Source: Skermanella sp. TT6 (GTDB taxonomy: Bacteria > Pseudomonadota > Alphaproteobacteria > Azospirillales > Azospirillaceae). Taken from it: DNA of 64,000 nucleotides. Below, piece by piece: positions 1 to 9,706 of the stretch. The notes beneath the pieces are model-generated. The model had not been told where the DNA came from. It saw nothing but the letters and a program-made list of their open reading frames with translations, and ran no database searches. Position 1 is the first letter of the stretch. Each line of letters begins with the position of its first letter. The DNA lies in assembly GCF_016653635.2 (NCBI RefSeq), contig NZ_CP067420.1, positions 2,053,501 through 2,117,500 on the forward strand. The letters run 5' to 3'. The position numbers and the translations under genes are program-made.

Positions 1-1408
1 CCACGGCGTCCGCACCCGTGCTGCCGCCCGGCAGGCGGTAGTCGGCGATGATCAATGCCGGCACCGTCTCCAGCCGGCCGAGGCTGTCCGCCAGTTCCTC
101 GACGGTCTGGGCCGTGACGACCGGCAGCCCCCACTCCTCGAGCAGCATCTCCAGGGCTCCCATAACGGCGGGATCGTCCTCGATCAGGAGCACGGGACGG
201 CAGGCCAAGGCGCCGCCGTTCGCGTCGTCTCGGGCCTGGAGCTGCGGACCCGGTACGGGAGCGGGTGCCGCGACCGGGATCGTGACCGAGAAGACCGATC
301 CCCTCCCGACGGTGGAGCGCAGGGCCACGGGGTGGCCGAGCATACTGGCGATCCGGCTTACGATCGCGAGGCCGAGCCCGAACCCGCGGCTACGGTCCCG
401 CTCCGGGTTGCCGATCTGGTAGAACTCCTCGAAGATCCTGTGCTGCTGTCCTTCCGGGATGCCGGCGCCGGTATCCGCGACCACCACCCGCACCATGCCG
501 CCGCTGCGCCGGCAGCCGAGCAGGATGCGGCCGGTGGCGGTATGCGCCACGGCGTTGGCGAGCAGGTTGCGCAGGATACGGATCAGCAGGTCCGGGTCGG
601 TGGCGACGTTGGTCGCGCACGGCACGGTGCGCAGGGTGATGCCCTTCAGTTCGGCCTGGGGCGCGAACTCGGCGTGCAGACGCGACAGGATCTCGCCGAT
701 CGGGACGGGCCGGGGGGTCGGCTCGATCAGCTCCGCGTCCAGGCGCGACAGGTCGAGCAGGTCTCCCAGCATGCCGTGGACGGCGTCGATCGAGGACCGC
801 ACCCGCTCAAGCACCTCGCGTGCCTTCGGGTCCGCGATCCTGCCGTCCAGCACGCCCAGGAACAGCGATGCCGCCTGGATCGGCTGGCGCATGTCGTGGC
901 TGATCGCGGCCAGGAACTGCGACTTCGCCCGGCTGGCGCGCTCCGCCTCAGCCGTGGCGGCGGCGAGCTTGTTCTCCGAATTCTTCAGCGACGTGACGTC
1001 GGTAGATATCCCGCAGACATAGTGCTTGCCGTTCCGTTCGTCGCTCACGCGGAACTTGCGGGCGAGGTATGTATGGACGTCGTCGCCGATGACCGCGGTC
1101 TCCTCGAAGGTCTGCGGCTCGCCGGTTTCGAGGATGATACGATCGTTGGCCTGGAACTGCGCGCACATTTCCGGCGGGAAGAACTTGTCGTCCGTCTGTC
1201 CCCGGGCCTCCGCGTCGCTGACGTGGAAGATCCGCTCGCAGTGCGGATTGATCTTCACGTAACGTCCCGCTTCATCCTTGATATAGAGTATGGCCGGAAC
1301 CTGGTCGAAGAAGGCCTGAAGGAAATGGCTCAGATTGACATCATCCATTTCCTTCGCGCGTTCGCCCGTCCCGGTCTCGTCGTCCGTTTCGGCAGGCATG
1401 TTGCGCAT
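1..1408 (-). CDS. Hybrid sensor histidine kinase, PAS-HisKA-HATPase-REC (3' end outside window)
   Basis: The gene runs off the left edge, so the C-terminus is missing. Reading from ATG 1408 (a second in-frame ATG is at 1399), residues about 25-140 form a PAS domain. A short coiled linker leads to a HisKA box with the phospho-acceptor His near residue 171 (motif HDMRQP). HATPase motifs follow: an NLLANAVAH N-box, a DTGAGIP G1 box and a GFGLGLAIV G2 box. After a proline-rich linker a receiver domain begins (VLLIEDDP) with its acceptor Asp in IIADYRLPGG. The HDMRQP type of H-box is typical of orphan hybrid kinases in Proteobacteria. No transmembrane segment is visible, so it is probably cytosolic. 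The signal is unknown. The domain assignment is secure; the output partner is not visible. Confidence 0.9.
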   Translation of the reverse strand, partial: MRNMPAETDDETGTGERAKEMDDVNLSHFLQAFFDQVPAILYIKDEAGRYVKINPHCERIFHVSDAEARGQTDDKFFPPEMCAQFQANDRIILETGEPQTFEETAVIGDDVHTYLARKFRVSDERNGKHYVCGISTDVTSLKNSENKLAAATAEAERASRAKSQFLAAISHDMRQPIQAASLFLGVLDGRIADPKAREVLERVRSSIDAVHGMLGDLLDLSRLDAELIEPTPRPVPIGEILSRLHAEFAPQAELKGITLRTVPCATNVATDPDLLIRILRNLLANAVAHTATGRILLGCRRSGGMVRVVVADTGAGIPEGQQHRIFEEFYQIGNPERDRSRGFGLGLAIVSRIASMLGHPVALRSTVGRGSVFSVTIPVAAPAPVPGPQLQARDDANGGALACRPVLLIEDDPAVMGALEMLLEEWGLPVVTAQTVEELADSLGRLETVPALIIADYRLPGGSTGADAV

Positions 1409-1523
1409 TACCACCCTGAACCGTTTTCTTCACTATCGAAGTGAAACAAGCGGAGGATTGAATCGGCCCAACGAAGATTTGAAAAGAATGCCGTGAACCC
1501 GGCCCCCCTCCCGATCGCTCCTT

Positions 1524-2600
1524 TCACCCCCCGCACTGGGCGCGGTGGCGCATCATGTGGTCGGCCAGGACACAGGCCATCATCGCCTCGCCGACCGGTA
1601 CCGCCCGGATGCCGACGCAGGGATCGTGCCGGCCCTTGGTCAGGATCTCGGTCTCGTTGCCGTCGAGGTCGACGGTCAGGCGCGGCGTGAGGATCGAACT
1701 GGTCGGCTTGACGGCGAACCGGACGACGATGTCCTGCCCGGTGGAGATCCCGCCCAGGATGCCGCCGGCATGGTTGGACAGGAAATGCACCGAGCCGTCC
1801 GGGTTGCGGCGCATCTCGTCCGCATTGGCCTCGCCGGACAGCTCGGCGGCTCCGAAGCCGTCGCCGATCTCCACCCCCTTGACCGCGTTGATGGTCATCA
1901 TGGCGCGGGCGAGGTCGCTGTCCAGCTTGTCATACAGCGGATCGCCCCAGCCGGCCGGCACTCCGGACGCCACCACCTCGATGACCGCGCCGGCGCTGGA
2001 ACCGCTCTTCCGGACCTCGTCCAGATAGGTCTCCCAAAGGGCCGCGGCTTCGGCGTCGGGGCAGAAGAACGGATTGGCGTCCACCTGACCCCAATCCCAG
2101 CGATCGCGGTCGATCCGGTGCGGTCCGACCTGGACCAGCGCGCCCCGGATCGTGACGCCGTCGCCCAGGGCCTTGCGCGCGATCGCCCCGGCGGCGACCC
2201 GGCAGGCCGTTTCCCGCGCGGACGACCGGCCGCCGCCGCGATAGTCGCGGATGCCGTACTTTTCCTGGTACGTGTAGTCGGCATGCCCGGGCCGGAACTT
2301 GCGGGCGATGTCGCCATAATCCTTGGACCGCTGGTCCTGGTTCTCGATCATCAGCGAGACGGGCGTGCCGGTGGTCAGACCCTCGAACACACCGGACAGG
2401 ATGCGTACCGTGTCCGGTTCGCGCCGCTGGGTGGTGAACCGGGTCTGTCCCGGCTTGCGCCGGTCCAGGAAGTGCTGGATGTCAGCCTCGCTGAGCGGCA
2501 GCCTCGGCGGGACCCCGTCCACGACGGCGCCGATGGCGATCCCGTGGCTCTCGCCCCAGGTGGTGAACCGGAAGGCCGTGCCGAAGCTGTTTCCCGCCAT
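1524..2600 (-). CDS. aroC: Chorismate synthase
   Basis: Converts 5-enolpyruvylshikimate-3-phosphate to chorismate, the last step of the shikimate pathway, using reduced FMN; cytosolic. The 358-residue length is normal for the family. The N-terminus has the diagnostic FTTWGESHG motif (His in the active site), followed by a conserved [18 protein letters not shown] block and [12 protein letters not shown] in the middle. The C-terminal part carries the expected [15 protein letters not shown] segment. It starts 4 bp after the fabI stop, so the two are almost certainly one transcript with fabI first. This pairing is common in alphaproteobacteria. Nothing is unusual in length or motif content. Confidence 0.97.
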   Translation of the reverse strand: MAGNSFGTAFRFTTWGESHGIAIGAVVDGVPPRLPLSEADIQHFLDRRKPGQTRFTTQRREPDTVRILSGVFEGLTTGTPVSLMIENQDQRSKDYGDIARKFRPGHADYTYQEKYGIRDYRGGGRSSARETACRVAAGAIARKALGDGVTIRGALVQVGPHRIDRDRWDWGQVDANPFFCPDAEAAALWETYLDEVRKSGSSAGAVIEVVASGVPAGWGDPLYDKLDSDLARAMMTINAVKGVEIGDGFGAAELSGEANADEMRRNPDGSVHFLSNHAGGILGGISTGQDIVVRFAVKPTSSILTPRLTVDLDGNETEILTKGRHDPCVGIRAVPVGEAMMACVLADHMMRHRAQCGG

Positions 2601-2604
2601 TGTC

Positions 2605-3465
2605 TCAGCCCTTGGCCGCGCCGGAGGATCCCTGTCCGGTCAGTCCCTGCAGGAGCTGGGCCGTCTCCGCGGCCGAATCCACGGCCACCATGCCGACCGT
2701 GTGGTAGCCGGCATCCACGTGGTGGACCTCGCCGGTGACGCCCGAGCCCAGGTCGCTCAGCAGGTAGAGCGCCGAGCCGCCCACTTCCGAGATGGTGACG
2801 TTGCGCTTCAGCGGGGCGTTCAGCTCGTTCCACTTCAGGATATAGCGGAAGTCGCCGATGCCGCTGGCGGCCAGGGTCTTGATCGGTCCGGCGGAGATCG
2901 CGTTGACACGAATGTTGTGGCCGCCTAGATCGACGGCGAGATACCGTACGCTCGCTTCCAGGGCCGCCTTGGCCACGCCCATGACGTTGTAATGCGGCAT
3001 GACCCGTTCGGCCCCGTAATAGGACAGGGTCAGCAGGCTGCCGCCGTCGGTCATCAGGGGAACGGCGCGCTGGCAGCACGCGGTGAACGAATAGCAGGAA
3101 ATATCCATCGTACGCGCGAAGTTGGCGCGCGAAGTGTTGAGATACTTACCGTCCAATTCGTTCTTATCCGAGAAGGCGATCGCATGCACCAGAAAGTCGA
3201 GCTTGCCCCACTGGTCCTGGACGGCTTTGAAAGTGGCGTCGAGGCTGGCTTCGTCGGTCACGTCGCACGGCACGACGAGCGGGGACCTGACCGACTCGGC
3301 CAGCGGCTTGACGCGCTTGCCCAAGGCGTCGCCCTGATAGGTGAACGCGAGTTCGGCGCCGTGCGCGGCGAGCGCGCTGGCGATACCCCAGGCGATCGAC
3401 CGTTCGTTGGCCACGCCCATGACCAGGCCACGCTTGCCGGCCATGAGTTGGGAGGAAGTAGACAT
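2605..3465 (-). CDS. fabI: Enoyl-[acyl-carrier-protein] reductase (NADH)
   Basis: Short-chain dehydrogenase-fold enzyme that reduces trans-2-enoyl-ACP in type II fatty-acid elongation. I chose ATG 3465 ([13 protein letters not shown]), giving 286 residues. A longer frame extends upstream to 3657, but that extension is arginine-rich and unlike the family. Visible features are the nucleotide-binding start [15 protein letters not shown] and the catalytic Tyr-x6-Lys in YNVMGVAK, preceded by [11 protein letters not shown]. Family members usually have SYLGAERVMPN, so two positions differ slightly. The C-terminus (STGQG-like, then SSGAAKG) is as expected. aroC follows after 4 bp. Confidence 0.96.
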   Translation of the reverse strand: MSTSSQLMAGKRGLVMGVANERSIAWGIASALAAHGAELAFTYQGDALGKRVKPLAESVRSPLVVPCDVTDEASLDATFKAVQDQWGKLDFLVHAIAFSDKNELDGKYLNTSRANFARTMDISCYSFTACCQRAVPLMTDGGSLLTLSYYGAERVMPHYNVMGVAKAALEASVRYLAVDLGGHNIRVNAISAGPIKTLAASGIGDFRYILKWNELNAPLKRNVTISEVGGSALYLLSDLGSGVTGEVHHVDAGYHTVGMVAVDSAAETAQLLQGLTGQGSSGAAKG

Positions 3466-3632
3466 CGAGGCCTCGTGTTTTTGCTGTCGGCGCTTGAAAG
3501 CGGCCGGCATCGTACACCAAAGGAAATGCGGGTCAAAGGTGGGATGGGGCATGGCGGACCGGACGGGAAAAGCGGTTCGCCTATGCCGGTAACCGCCTCG
3601 GCCGCGCTCCGCCACCCGCGGGAACATCCGTG

Positions 3633-4958
3633 ATGCAGTTCCAGCTCGGCCGGACATCGGAAAAGATCAAGGGGCTGCCGTTGCGGCTGCGCGACTTCGC
3701 CAGCTTCATGCAATACCTGTTCAAGCGGTATTTCGAGGACGACTGCCTGACCACCTCGGCGGCGCTGACCTACACCTCGCTGCTCGCCGTGGTGCCGCTG
3801 ATGACCATCGGCTTCGCGATCTTCCGGGCCTTTCCCGCTTACGAGACTCTTCAGCAGCAGGCGCAGACCCTGATCCTGCGCAACCTGGTGCCGGAAGTCG
3901 GCGATGCCATCCAGGACACCATCATCCAATTCGCCGGCAATGCCGGCCAGCTCACCGCGTTCGGCATCGTCGGCCTGGCGATCACCTCGGTCATGCTGTT
4001 CTGGACGATCGAGGGATCCTTCAGCGCGATCTGGCGGGTGTCCGAGCCGCGCTCGCTGATCACCCGCCTCCTGGCGTTCTGGGCGATCCTGACGCTGACG
4101 CCCCTGCTGTTCGGCGCGAGCCTGTCGTTCTCCAGCTACCTGCTGGCGACGTTCCAGTTCAACACCGAGGCCGAGATCATCCGGACCTGGCGGCTGATGC
4201 TGCCCGGGCTGTTCGAATGGATCGGGTTCACGCTCATCTACCTGCTGATCCCCAACCGTGCGGTCCGCTGGCAGGACGCCGTCCTGGGGGCCTTCATCGC
4301 GGCGGTCCTGCTGGAAGTCTCCAAGGGCCTGTTCGGCTGGTACATCACCCAGTTCCCGGCCTACCGCACGATCTACGGGGCCCTGTCGAGCATCCCGATC
4401 TTCCTGCTGTGGCTCTACATCGCCTGGTCCACCGTGCTGATCGGCGCGGAGGTCGCGGCGGCCCTGCCGGAGTGGCGGGCCGGCAAGATCACCAAGATCG
4501 GTCCCGAAGGACTGCTGCCGGCCCAGCGGGTCGCGGTGGCGCTGGCCGTACTGGCCGAACTGCTGCGCGCCAGCCATCTTGGGGTCGGCATGCGCCGGCG
4601 GACCCTGATCGGCCGGGTGCCGGTCGGCGGCGCCGTGATCGACGGCATGCTGGAGCAATTGCGGCAGAGCCACTGGGTCGCGCGGACCAGCCAGGGCGCC
4701 TGGGTGACCACCCGCGACCTCAGTTCCTCGACCCTGCACGACCTGCTGAAGGGCCTGGGGATCGGCCTGCGCGGAACGGTCCGCGGCGTCGGAGCCCTGG
4801 ACGCGCCCTGGCAGGAACGGTGCGCCAAGCTGCTGGAGGCGGCGGACGAAGCGGAGAAGGACCTGCTGTGCATCCCCATCAAGGATCTGCTGTGCCCGCC
4901 GCATGAAAGCGCCGAATTCCTCAGCTTCAGCCACAGCCGCCGACGCGCCGGGGAGTGA
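3633..4958 (+). CDS. YihY/BrkB-family inner-membrane protein
   Basis: About 441 residues. The first ~290 form the YihY/virulence-factor-BrkB membrane domain with about six hydrophobic helices. An early DDCLTTSAALTYTSLLAVVP block and FPAYRTIYGALSSIPIFLLWLY are family hallmarks. The remaining ~150 residues are a soluble tail that resembles a winged-helix-like region seen in long YihY proteins. GTG 3630 directly precedes ATG 3633 and either could be used; there is no strong ribosome site. The name 'ribonuclease BN' sometimes given to this family is known to be wrong, and the true function is unclear. It is divergent from fabI across about 170 bp. Confidence 0.85.
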   Translation: MQFQLGRTSEKIKGLPLRLRDFASFMQYLFKRYFEDDCLTTSAALTYTSLLAVVPLMTIGFAIFRAFPAYETLQQQAQTLILRNLVPEVGDAIQDTIIQFAGNAGQLTAFGIVGLAITSVMLFWTIEGSFSAIWRVSEPRSLITRLLAFWAILTLTPLLFGASLSFSSYLLATFQFNTEAEIIRTWRLMLPGLFEWIGFTLIYLLIPNRAVRWQDAVLGAFIAAVLLEVSKGLFGWYITQFPAYRTIYGALSSIPIFLLWLYIAWSTVLIGAEVAAALPEWRAGKITKIGPEGLLPAQRVAVALAVLAELLRASHLGVGMRRRTLIGRVPVGGAVIDGMLEQLRQSHWVARTSQGAWVTTRDLSSSTLHDLLKGLGIGLRGTVRGVGALDAPWQERCAKLLEAADEAEKDLLCIPIKDLLCPPHESAEFLSFSHSRRRAGE

Positions 4959-5074
4959 TACCGGGCCGTCCGGCGCGCATCGCGGAATTCCCCTGGCCTT
5001 GTGACGGCACGCACTGCCTTTGGCCCCGTCATTTGCGACGAGTACCGTGCAAAACGCGGTTCAGGGAGAGAGTG

Positions 5075-5536
5075 ATGGCGGTTTCGTTTGTATTGAATGG
5101 CAAGCCGGTCACCTTGGACGTCGATCCGGAGATGCCCCTGCTGTGGGCGATCCGGGATGTCGCTGGTCTGACGGGAACCAAGTTCGGCTGCGGCATGGCC
5201 CAGTGCGGCGCCTGCACGGTGCATGTGGAAGGCCAGCCGACCCGGTCGTGCTCCATGGCGGTCGGCGATGTCGGCGGCCAGTCCGTCACCACCATAGAAG
5301 GCATCGCGGGCAAGGCGGCGACCGCCGTCCAGGCCGCTTGGGAACGGGTCGAGGTGCCGCAATGCGGCTATTGCCAATCCGGCCAGATCATGTCGGCGGT
5401 CGCCCTGCTGGAGCAGACGCCCAAGCCCAGCGACGACGACATCAACGCGGCGATGAGCGGCAATATCTGCCGCTGCGCGACCTATGTGCGCATCCGCGCC
5501 GCGATCCATGACGCTTCCGGCATGATGGAGGGCTGA
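5075..5536 (+). CDS. (2Fe-2S) subunit of a molybdenum hydroxylase, IorA-like
   Basis: A 153-residue electron-transfer subunit with two [2Fe-2S] domains. The plant-ferredoxin-like N-terminal half carries CGMAQCGACTVH plus a downstream Cys in TRSCSM. The C-terminal helical half carries CGYCQSGQ and GNICRCATYVRI. This is the small subunit of xanthine-dehydrogenase-family enzymes, closest in style to isoquinoline 1-oxidoreductase alpha subunit or the periplasmic aldehyde oxidase small subunit. Start ATG 5075 follows a purine-rich stretch (gggagag); a GTG sits one codon upstream. The Mo-binding subunit begins 3 bp after the stop, so the two are an operon. It has no signal peptide; it may be co-exported with the Tat-signal-bearing partner (inference). 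Confidence 0.93.
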   Translation: MAVSFVLNGKPVTLDVDPEMPLLWAIRDVAGLTGTKFGCGMAQCGACTVHVEGQPTRSCSMAVGDVGGQSVTTIEGIAGKAATAVQAAWERVEVPQCGYCQSGQIMSAVALLEQTPKPSDDDINAAMSGNICRCATYVRIRAAIHDASGMMEG

Positions 5537-5539
5537 TCC

Positions 5540-7723
5540 ATGCTCAAGAATTTCGCGATCGACCCGAAGCCGAGCCGGCGCCGCTTCCTTCAGGGCAGCG
5601 CCGCCGCGGCGGCCGGCCTGACGATCGGCTTCCACTGGAGCGGCGGTCCGAAGATCGCCTCCGCCGCTGCGGCCGGCGGGGCGTTCGCTCCCAACGCCTT
5701 CGTCCGCATCGGCACCGACAACACGGTCACGGTCCTGTCCAAGCATCTAGAGATGGGGCAGGGGGTCTATACCGGGCTTGCCACCCTGGTCGCCGAGGAA
5801 CTCGACGCGGACTGGTCGCAGATGCGGGTCGAGGGAGCTCCGGCCGATGCCGCACTCTATAACAATCTGGCGTTCGGCCCGGTCCAGGGGACCGGCGGCA
5901 GCTCCTCGATCGCCAATTCCTACGAGCAGCTTCGCAAGGCGGGTGCCACCGCCCGGGCCCTGCTGGTCGAGGCGGCTGCTCGGGAGTGGAAGGTGGACCG
6001 CGCCGGGATCGCGGTCGAGAAGGGCGTCGTCTCCCACGCCGCGTCGGGCCGGTCGGCGACCTTCGGCGACCTCTCGGCCAAGGCGGCGGCCCTGCCGGTA
6101 CCGGCCGACGTGCCCCTGAAGGATCCGTCCCGGTTCACCCTGATCGGCACCTCGGTTCCCCGGGTCGACACCCGGTCGAAGTCGAACGGTACCGCGACGT
6201 TCGCCCTGGACGTTGTGCTGCCCGGCATGCTGACCGCCGTGATCGCCCGCGCGCCGGTGTTCGGCGCCACGGTCAAGTCGGTCGACGATGCGGAGGCGCT
6301 GGCGATCCCCGGCGTGGTCAATGTCGTCCGGGTACCTTCCGGCGTCGCGGTCGCCGCCACGAATTTCTGGGCCGCCTCCAAAGGCCGCGAGGCCCTGGCG
6401 ATCGAGTGGGACGAGTCCCGGGCCGAGACCCGGGGCACCGCCGAACTGCTGGCGGAGTACAAGGCGCTTGCCGGAAAGCCGGGTGCCCCGGCGCGAGTCG
6501 AGGGTGACGCCGCCAAGGCGCTCGCGGGTGCCGCGAAGACGGTGACGGCCTCCTTCGAATTCCCCTATCTGGCCCATGCCCCGATGGAGCCGCTGGACTG
6601 CGTCGTCCGGCTCGACGGCTCGGGATGCGAGATCTGGGCGGGCGACCAGTTCCAGACGATCGACCAGAACAACGCCGCCGCGGCGGCCGGGCTGAAACCG
6701 GAACAGGTCAGGATCAACACGCTGGTGGCCGGCGGCAGCTTCGGACGCCGGGCCAACGCCGCCTCGGACTATATCGTCGAGGCGGTCCATGTGGCCAAGG
6801 CGCTGGACCGGGGGACGCCGGTGAAGCTGGTGTGGACGCGGGAGGACGACATCCGCGGCGGCCGGTACCGGCCGATGTACTACCATACCCTGACGGCGGG
6901 CCTGGACGCGGCCGGCGACCCGGTCGCTTGGCAGCACCGGATCGTCGGGCAATCGATCATCGGCGGCACGCCATTCGCCCCGGTGCTGATCAAGGATGGC
7001 GTGGATGGAACGTCGGTCGAGGGTGCTTCGAACCTGCCCTACGACATCCCGAACATGCTGGTCGACCTCCACACGACCGAGGTCGGCGTGCCGGTGCTGT
7101 GGTGGCGGGCGGTCGGCAGCACCCACACGGCCTATTCGACGGAGGTCTTCATCGACGAACTGGCGAGTGCCGCCGGCAAGGATCCCGTCGAGTTCCGCCG
7201 CGCGCTGCTCGCCAAGCATCCCCGCCACCTGGGCGTGCTGAACCTGGCGGCGGAGAAGGCCGGATGGGGGACGCCGCTGCCGGAAGGCAAGGCGCGCGGC
7301 GTCGCCGTCCACGAGTCCTTCTCGACCTTCGTCGCACAGGTTGCCGAGGTCACCATGCAGACGGACGGGTCGGTCAAGGTGGACCGCGTGGTCTGCGCGG
7401 TCGATTGCGGGCTCGCGGTCAACCCCGACGTGATCCGGGCGCAGATGGAAGGCGGCATCGGCTTCGGCCTGGGCGGCGTGATGTACGGGGAAGTGACGCT
7501 GGACCGGGGCAGGGTGGAGCAGTCAAATTTCCACGACTACCGGGTGCTCCGGATCGAGGAGATGCCGGCGGTGGAGGTCCACATCGTCCCATCGGCGGCT
7601 GCTCCGACCGGAGTCGGCGAGCCGGGCGTGCCACCCGTCGGCCCGGCCGTCGCCAACGCCGTGTTCGCCGCCACGGGCCGGCGCATCCGGAACCTGCCCT
7701 TCACCCGCGACATGAACGTGTAA
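5540..7723 (+). CDS. Molybdopterin-binding (Moco) hydroxylase subunit with Tat signal, IorB-like
   Basis: A 727-residue catalytic subunit of the xanthine dehydrogenase/aldehyde oxidase superfamily that does not need a separate FAD subunit. The N-terminus has a twin-arginine signal ([16 protein letters not shown], residues ~12-28), so the enzyme should be exported folded with its cofactor. The body contains Moco-binding landmarks such as GSFGRRAN and a C-terminal [19 protein letters not shown], where the Glu is the usual catalytic base. Family members oxidise aldehydes or hydroxylate N-heterocycles; the substrate cannot be read from sequence. No cytochrome c or XdhC-type maturation gene is next to it, so the electron acceptor and the Moco insertase must be elsewhere. 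Confidence 0.92.
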   Translation: MLKNFAIDPKPSRRRFLQGSAAAAAGLTIGFHWSGGPKIASAAAAGGAFAPNAFVRIGTDNTVTVLSKHLEMGQGVYTGLATLVAEELDADWSQMRVEGAPADAALYNNLAFGPVQGTGGSSSIANSYEQLRKAGATARALLVEAAAREWKVDRAGIAVEKGVVSHAASGRSATFGDLSAKAAALPVPADVPLKDPSRFTLIGTSVPRVDTRSKSNGTATFALDVVLPGMLTAVIARAPVFGATVKSVDDAEALAIPGVVNVVRVPSGVAVAATNFWAASKGREALAIEWDESRAETRGTAELLAEYKALAGKPGAPARVEGDAAKALAGAAKTVTASFEFPYLAHAPMEPLDCVVRLDGSGCEIWAGDQFQTIDQNNAAAAAGLKPEQVRINTLVAGGSFGRRANAASDYIVEAVHVAKALDRGTPVKLVWTREDDIRGGRYRPMYYHTLTAGLDAAGDPVAWQHRIVGQSIIGGTPFAPVLIKDGVDGTSVEGASNLPYDIPNMLVDLHTTEVGVPVLWWRAVGSTHTAYSTEVFIDELASAAGKDPVEFRRALLAKHPRHLGVLNLAAEKAGWGTPLPEGKARGVAVHESFSTFVAQVAEVTMQTDGSVKVDRVVCAVDCGLAVNPDVIRAQMEGGIGFGLGGVMYGEVTLDRGRVEQSNFHDYRVLRIEEMPAVEVHIVPSAAAPTGVGEPGVPPVGPAVANAVFAATGRRIRNLPFTRDMNV

Positions 7724-7724
7724 G

Positions 7725-7766
7725 GGTGGGCATCATGCCCACCTCGGGTGGGCGTAACGCCCACCC
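7725..7766. terminator. Tandem GC-rich hairpins, probable bidirectional terminator
   Basis: Two adjacent near-perfect inverted repeats lie just after the stop of the molybdenum hydroxylase gene. Arms ggtgggcat/atgcccacc span 7725-7743 with a 1-nt centre, and arms gggtgggcgt/acgcccaccc span 7746-7766 with a 1-nt centre. The two hairpins are variants of each other. They sit between convergent genes, so transcription termination on both strands is the simplest role. A REP-like dispersed repeat is another possibility. There is no T-run. Confidence 0.55.
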
Positions 7767-7790
7767 CCGCGGATCGCCGGGAGCCGGCGT

Positions 7791-7922
7791 TCAGATGACG
7801 ACGAAGTAGGCGATCACCAGCGCGATCGCCGCGAGCACGAAGGAGATGGTGAGGACGTAGCGTCCCACCCCCTCCTTCGTCGCCTGCTTTGCCTCGACTG
7901 AATTTACTTTCTTTTCTGCCAT
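7791..7922 (-). CDS. Small single-helix membrane protein, 43 aa
   Basis: An uninterrupted 43-codon frame from ATG 7922 to TGA 7791. The first ~20 residues are charged ([18 protein letters not shown]). One strongly hydrophobic helix of about 20 residues follows and runs to the end ([18 protein letters not shown]). That pattern is unlikely to arise by chance and fits a tail-inserted inner-membrane peptide. Its function is unknown. A proline-rich frame on the same strand ends 7 bp upstream, so the two may be cotranscribed. Homology search in related genomes would settle whether it is conserved. Confidence 0.6.
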   Translation of the reverse strand: MAEKKVNSVEAKQATKEGVGRYVLTISFVLAAIALVIAYFVVI

Positions 7923-7928
7923 GGTGGT

Positions 7929-8093
7929 TCAACCCATCGAAGGAGGGACTTGGCTCGGCGGCAAATCCGGCTGGGGAGCCGGCGGCACGTCGGCGGGGCC
8001 GGGATTTGGCAAATCCTCGTTCGGCAGCGGCGACCCACCCGGCGGGAGGGGCTGCGGCGGGAGTGGCTGCGGGGGAAGCAAATTGACCTCCAC
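7929..8093 (-). CDS. Possible small proline-rich protein
   Basis: A frame of at least 54 codons from a GTG at 8093, open further upstream to 8342, that encodes a proline-rich low-complexity tail (repeats such as LPPQPLPPG and [10 protein letters not shown]). It ends 7 bp before the small membrane-protein gene. Upstream of 8093 the frame is antisense to the PIN-domain remnant and does not look like protein. The start is uncertain and there is no convincing ribosome site. It could be a chance reading of a GC-skewed stretch. Confidence 0.28.
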   Translation of the reverse strand: MEVNLLPPQPLPPQPLPPGGSPLPNEDLPNPGPADVPPAPQPDLPPSQVPPSMG

Positions 8094-8154
8094 TTGGTTG
8101 CGGGTACCACCCTTAACAGGGGAAACGGCATTTCCGTTCAGAGGGGTCGCGAAG

Positions 8155-8436
8155 ATGGTGGATGCCGGCGTTCGCTTCCGGCCGGAAACGGCAAACCGCG
8201 GCCTGATCGGCTGGATCGGTTCCAAAGCGATCCCTGCGTTCGATAGCCGCATCCTTCCTGTCGGTGCCGCCGTCGCGCTGTGTTGCGCCGCCTTGCGGTT
8301 GCCCGATCCGCAACCGCACCGCGACAGCCTCACCGCCGCCATCGCCTTGGCTCATCGTCTGACCATGGTCACCCGCGATCGGCGGGAATTCGAGCCGATT
8401 GGCGTCAGGCTTCCCAACCCCTGGCGGAGCGCCTGA
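8155..8436 (+). pseudogene. Remnant of a VapC/FitB-type PIN-domain toxin (C-terminal half only)
   Basis: The last ~75 codons read like the C-terminal half of a PIN-domain ribonuclease toxin. An FDSRILPV strand is followed by helix residues, PHRDSLTAAIALAH (the third acidic residue) and TMVTRDRREFEPIGV, ending in LPNPW. The N-terminal half, with the first catalytic Asp and the Glu, is absent. The sequence before about 8206 shows no similarity, and no antitoxin gene precedes it. This looks like a decayed type II toxin-antitoxin locus. If translated from ATG 8155 it would give 93 residues, but it should be inactive as a nuclease. Confidence 0.6.
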
Positions 8437-8447
8437 CGCCGGCTCGA

Positions 8448-9686
8448 TCAATCCCCCGTGTCGCTCAGCACCCTGAACTTCGGCAGCAGAACGGTCACCA
8501 CCGTGCCGACGCCGACCTCGCTGGCGATCGTCAGCCGGCCGCCGTGAAGCTCGATGAAGTTCTTGCTGATGGTCAGTCCCAGCCCCGTCCCCTCGTACTC
8601 CCGGCTGAAGCTGCCGTTCGCCTGCTGGAACGGCTCCATCACCAGGTCCAGCGCTTCCGGCGGGATGCCGATGCCGGTGTCGCCCACATGCACCTCGATA
8701 TCGCCCTCGGCGTTCCTTCCGCCCGACAGGGTGATCCGGCCGCCGGGATGGGTGAACTTCACCGCGTTCGACAGCAGGTTCAGCAGGACCTGCCGCAAGG
8801 TCCGTTCGTCCGCCATCACCACGGGCAGGTCGGCGGCCATCCTCGTTTCCAGCGACAGCCCGCGGTCCCGTGCCTGGCCGCCCACGATCGACAGGGCAGT
8901 GCGGGCGACTTCGCCGATATCCACCGCCGTCTCGAAAAGCTGGTACTGCCCCGCCTCGACCTTCGACATGTCGAGCACGTTGTTGATGATCTGGAGCAGG
9001 TGCTGTCCGCTGTCGTGTATGTCCCGCGTGTAGCTGGCCTGCCGCTCGCTCAGCGTGCCGCCATAGCCTGACTCGAGCATCTCCGAGAAGCCGATGATCG
9101 CGTTCAGCGGCGTGCGAAGCTCATGGCTCATGTTGGCCAGGAACTCCGTCTTGGCGCGGTTCGCGCGTTCGGCGTCGTCGCGCGCGGACCGCAGGCGCCG
9201 GGCCATCTCCTCGAGGTCGCGGCCCTGCTGTTCCAGGCGCGACTTGGTCTCCTGCAACTCGCGGATCTGGGCGCGAAGGTGCTTCTCGCGGCGGACCGCG
9301 CTGGAGATGTTCTCGATCTGGATCAGGCAGCGCCGCTCGCCACGCTCGGAGTCCAGCGCCCGTACCAGGACGAGTTGGTCGATCGGGTCGCCGAAGCGGT
9401 CGCCGGCCAGCCCGTGGAGCGGGAAGGGCATGGGGTTGAAGGCGTGGGAAATGAAGCCGGCCCGGCCATGCTCGAGCGCCTCCCGGATCGCTTGATGCGC
9501 ACGGGAATTCGCGATCGTCGGCCACAGCCCGGTCAGCGGCGCTCCGAGCGCCGTCGTCTCGGGAATTCCGGAATGAACGGCCAGCCAGCGGTTCCAGACC
9601 ACCACACGCTCGTCCCGGTCGACGACCAGGAGACCGATATCGCTGTTGTGGACGATCTGGTCTGACAGGCCCGGGGGAATCGACAT
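8448..9686 (-). CDS. PAS-domain sensor histidine kinase
   Basis: 412 residues from ATG 9686. The frame stays open to 9962, but the extra N-terminus is antisense-like and overlaps the neighbouring gene. Residues ~8-130 form a PAS domain ([15 protein letters not shown]), and ~135-180 a coiled coil. The HisKA box has phospho-His ~188 ([15 protein letters not shown]). HATPase N-box [12 protein letters not shown]1 DTGIGIP and G2 [10 protein letters not shown] follow. There is no transmembrane segment and no receiver domain. It is the third gene of a unit with a CheY-like receiver and a CheC-like phosphatase, 20 bp after the latter, so it may phosphorylate that receiver (inference). Confidence 0.9.
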   Translation of the reverse strand: MSIPPGLSDQIVHNSDIGLLVVDRDERVVVWNRWLAVHSGIPETTALGAPLTGLWPTIANSRAHQAIREALEHGRAGFISHAFNPMPFPLHGLAGDRFGDPIDQLVLVRALDSERGERRCLIQIENISSAVRREKHLRAQIRELQETKSRLEQQGRDLEEMARRLRSARDDAERANRAKTEFLANMSHELRTPLNAIIGFSEMLESGYGGTLSERQASYTRDIHDSGQHLLQIINNVLDMSKVEAGQYQLFETAVDIGEVARTALSIVGGQARDRGLSLETRMAADLPVVMADERTLRQVLLNLLSNAVKFTHPGGRITLSGGRNAEGDIEVHVGDTGIGIPPEALDLVMEPFQQANGSFSREYEGTGLGLTISKNFIELHGGRLTIASEVGVGTVVTVLLPKFRVLSDTGD

Positions 9687-9706
9687 GGCGCCTTCGATTC
9701 CGCCCG

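Noticed and set aside
3258-4934. A 558-codon - strand frame over the YihY gene.
   Set aside because: It has a shadow-type composition and overlaps both the fabI start region and the YihY protein.
5747-7312. A 521-codon - strand frame.
   Set aside because: It is antisense to the Mo-hydroxylase catalytic subunit, where every family motif is in the + frame.
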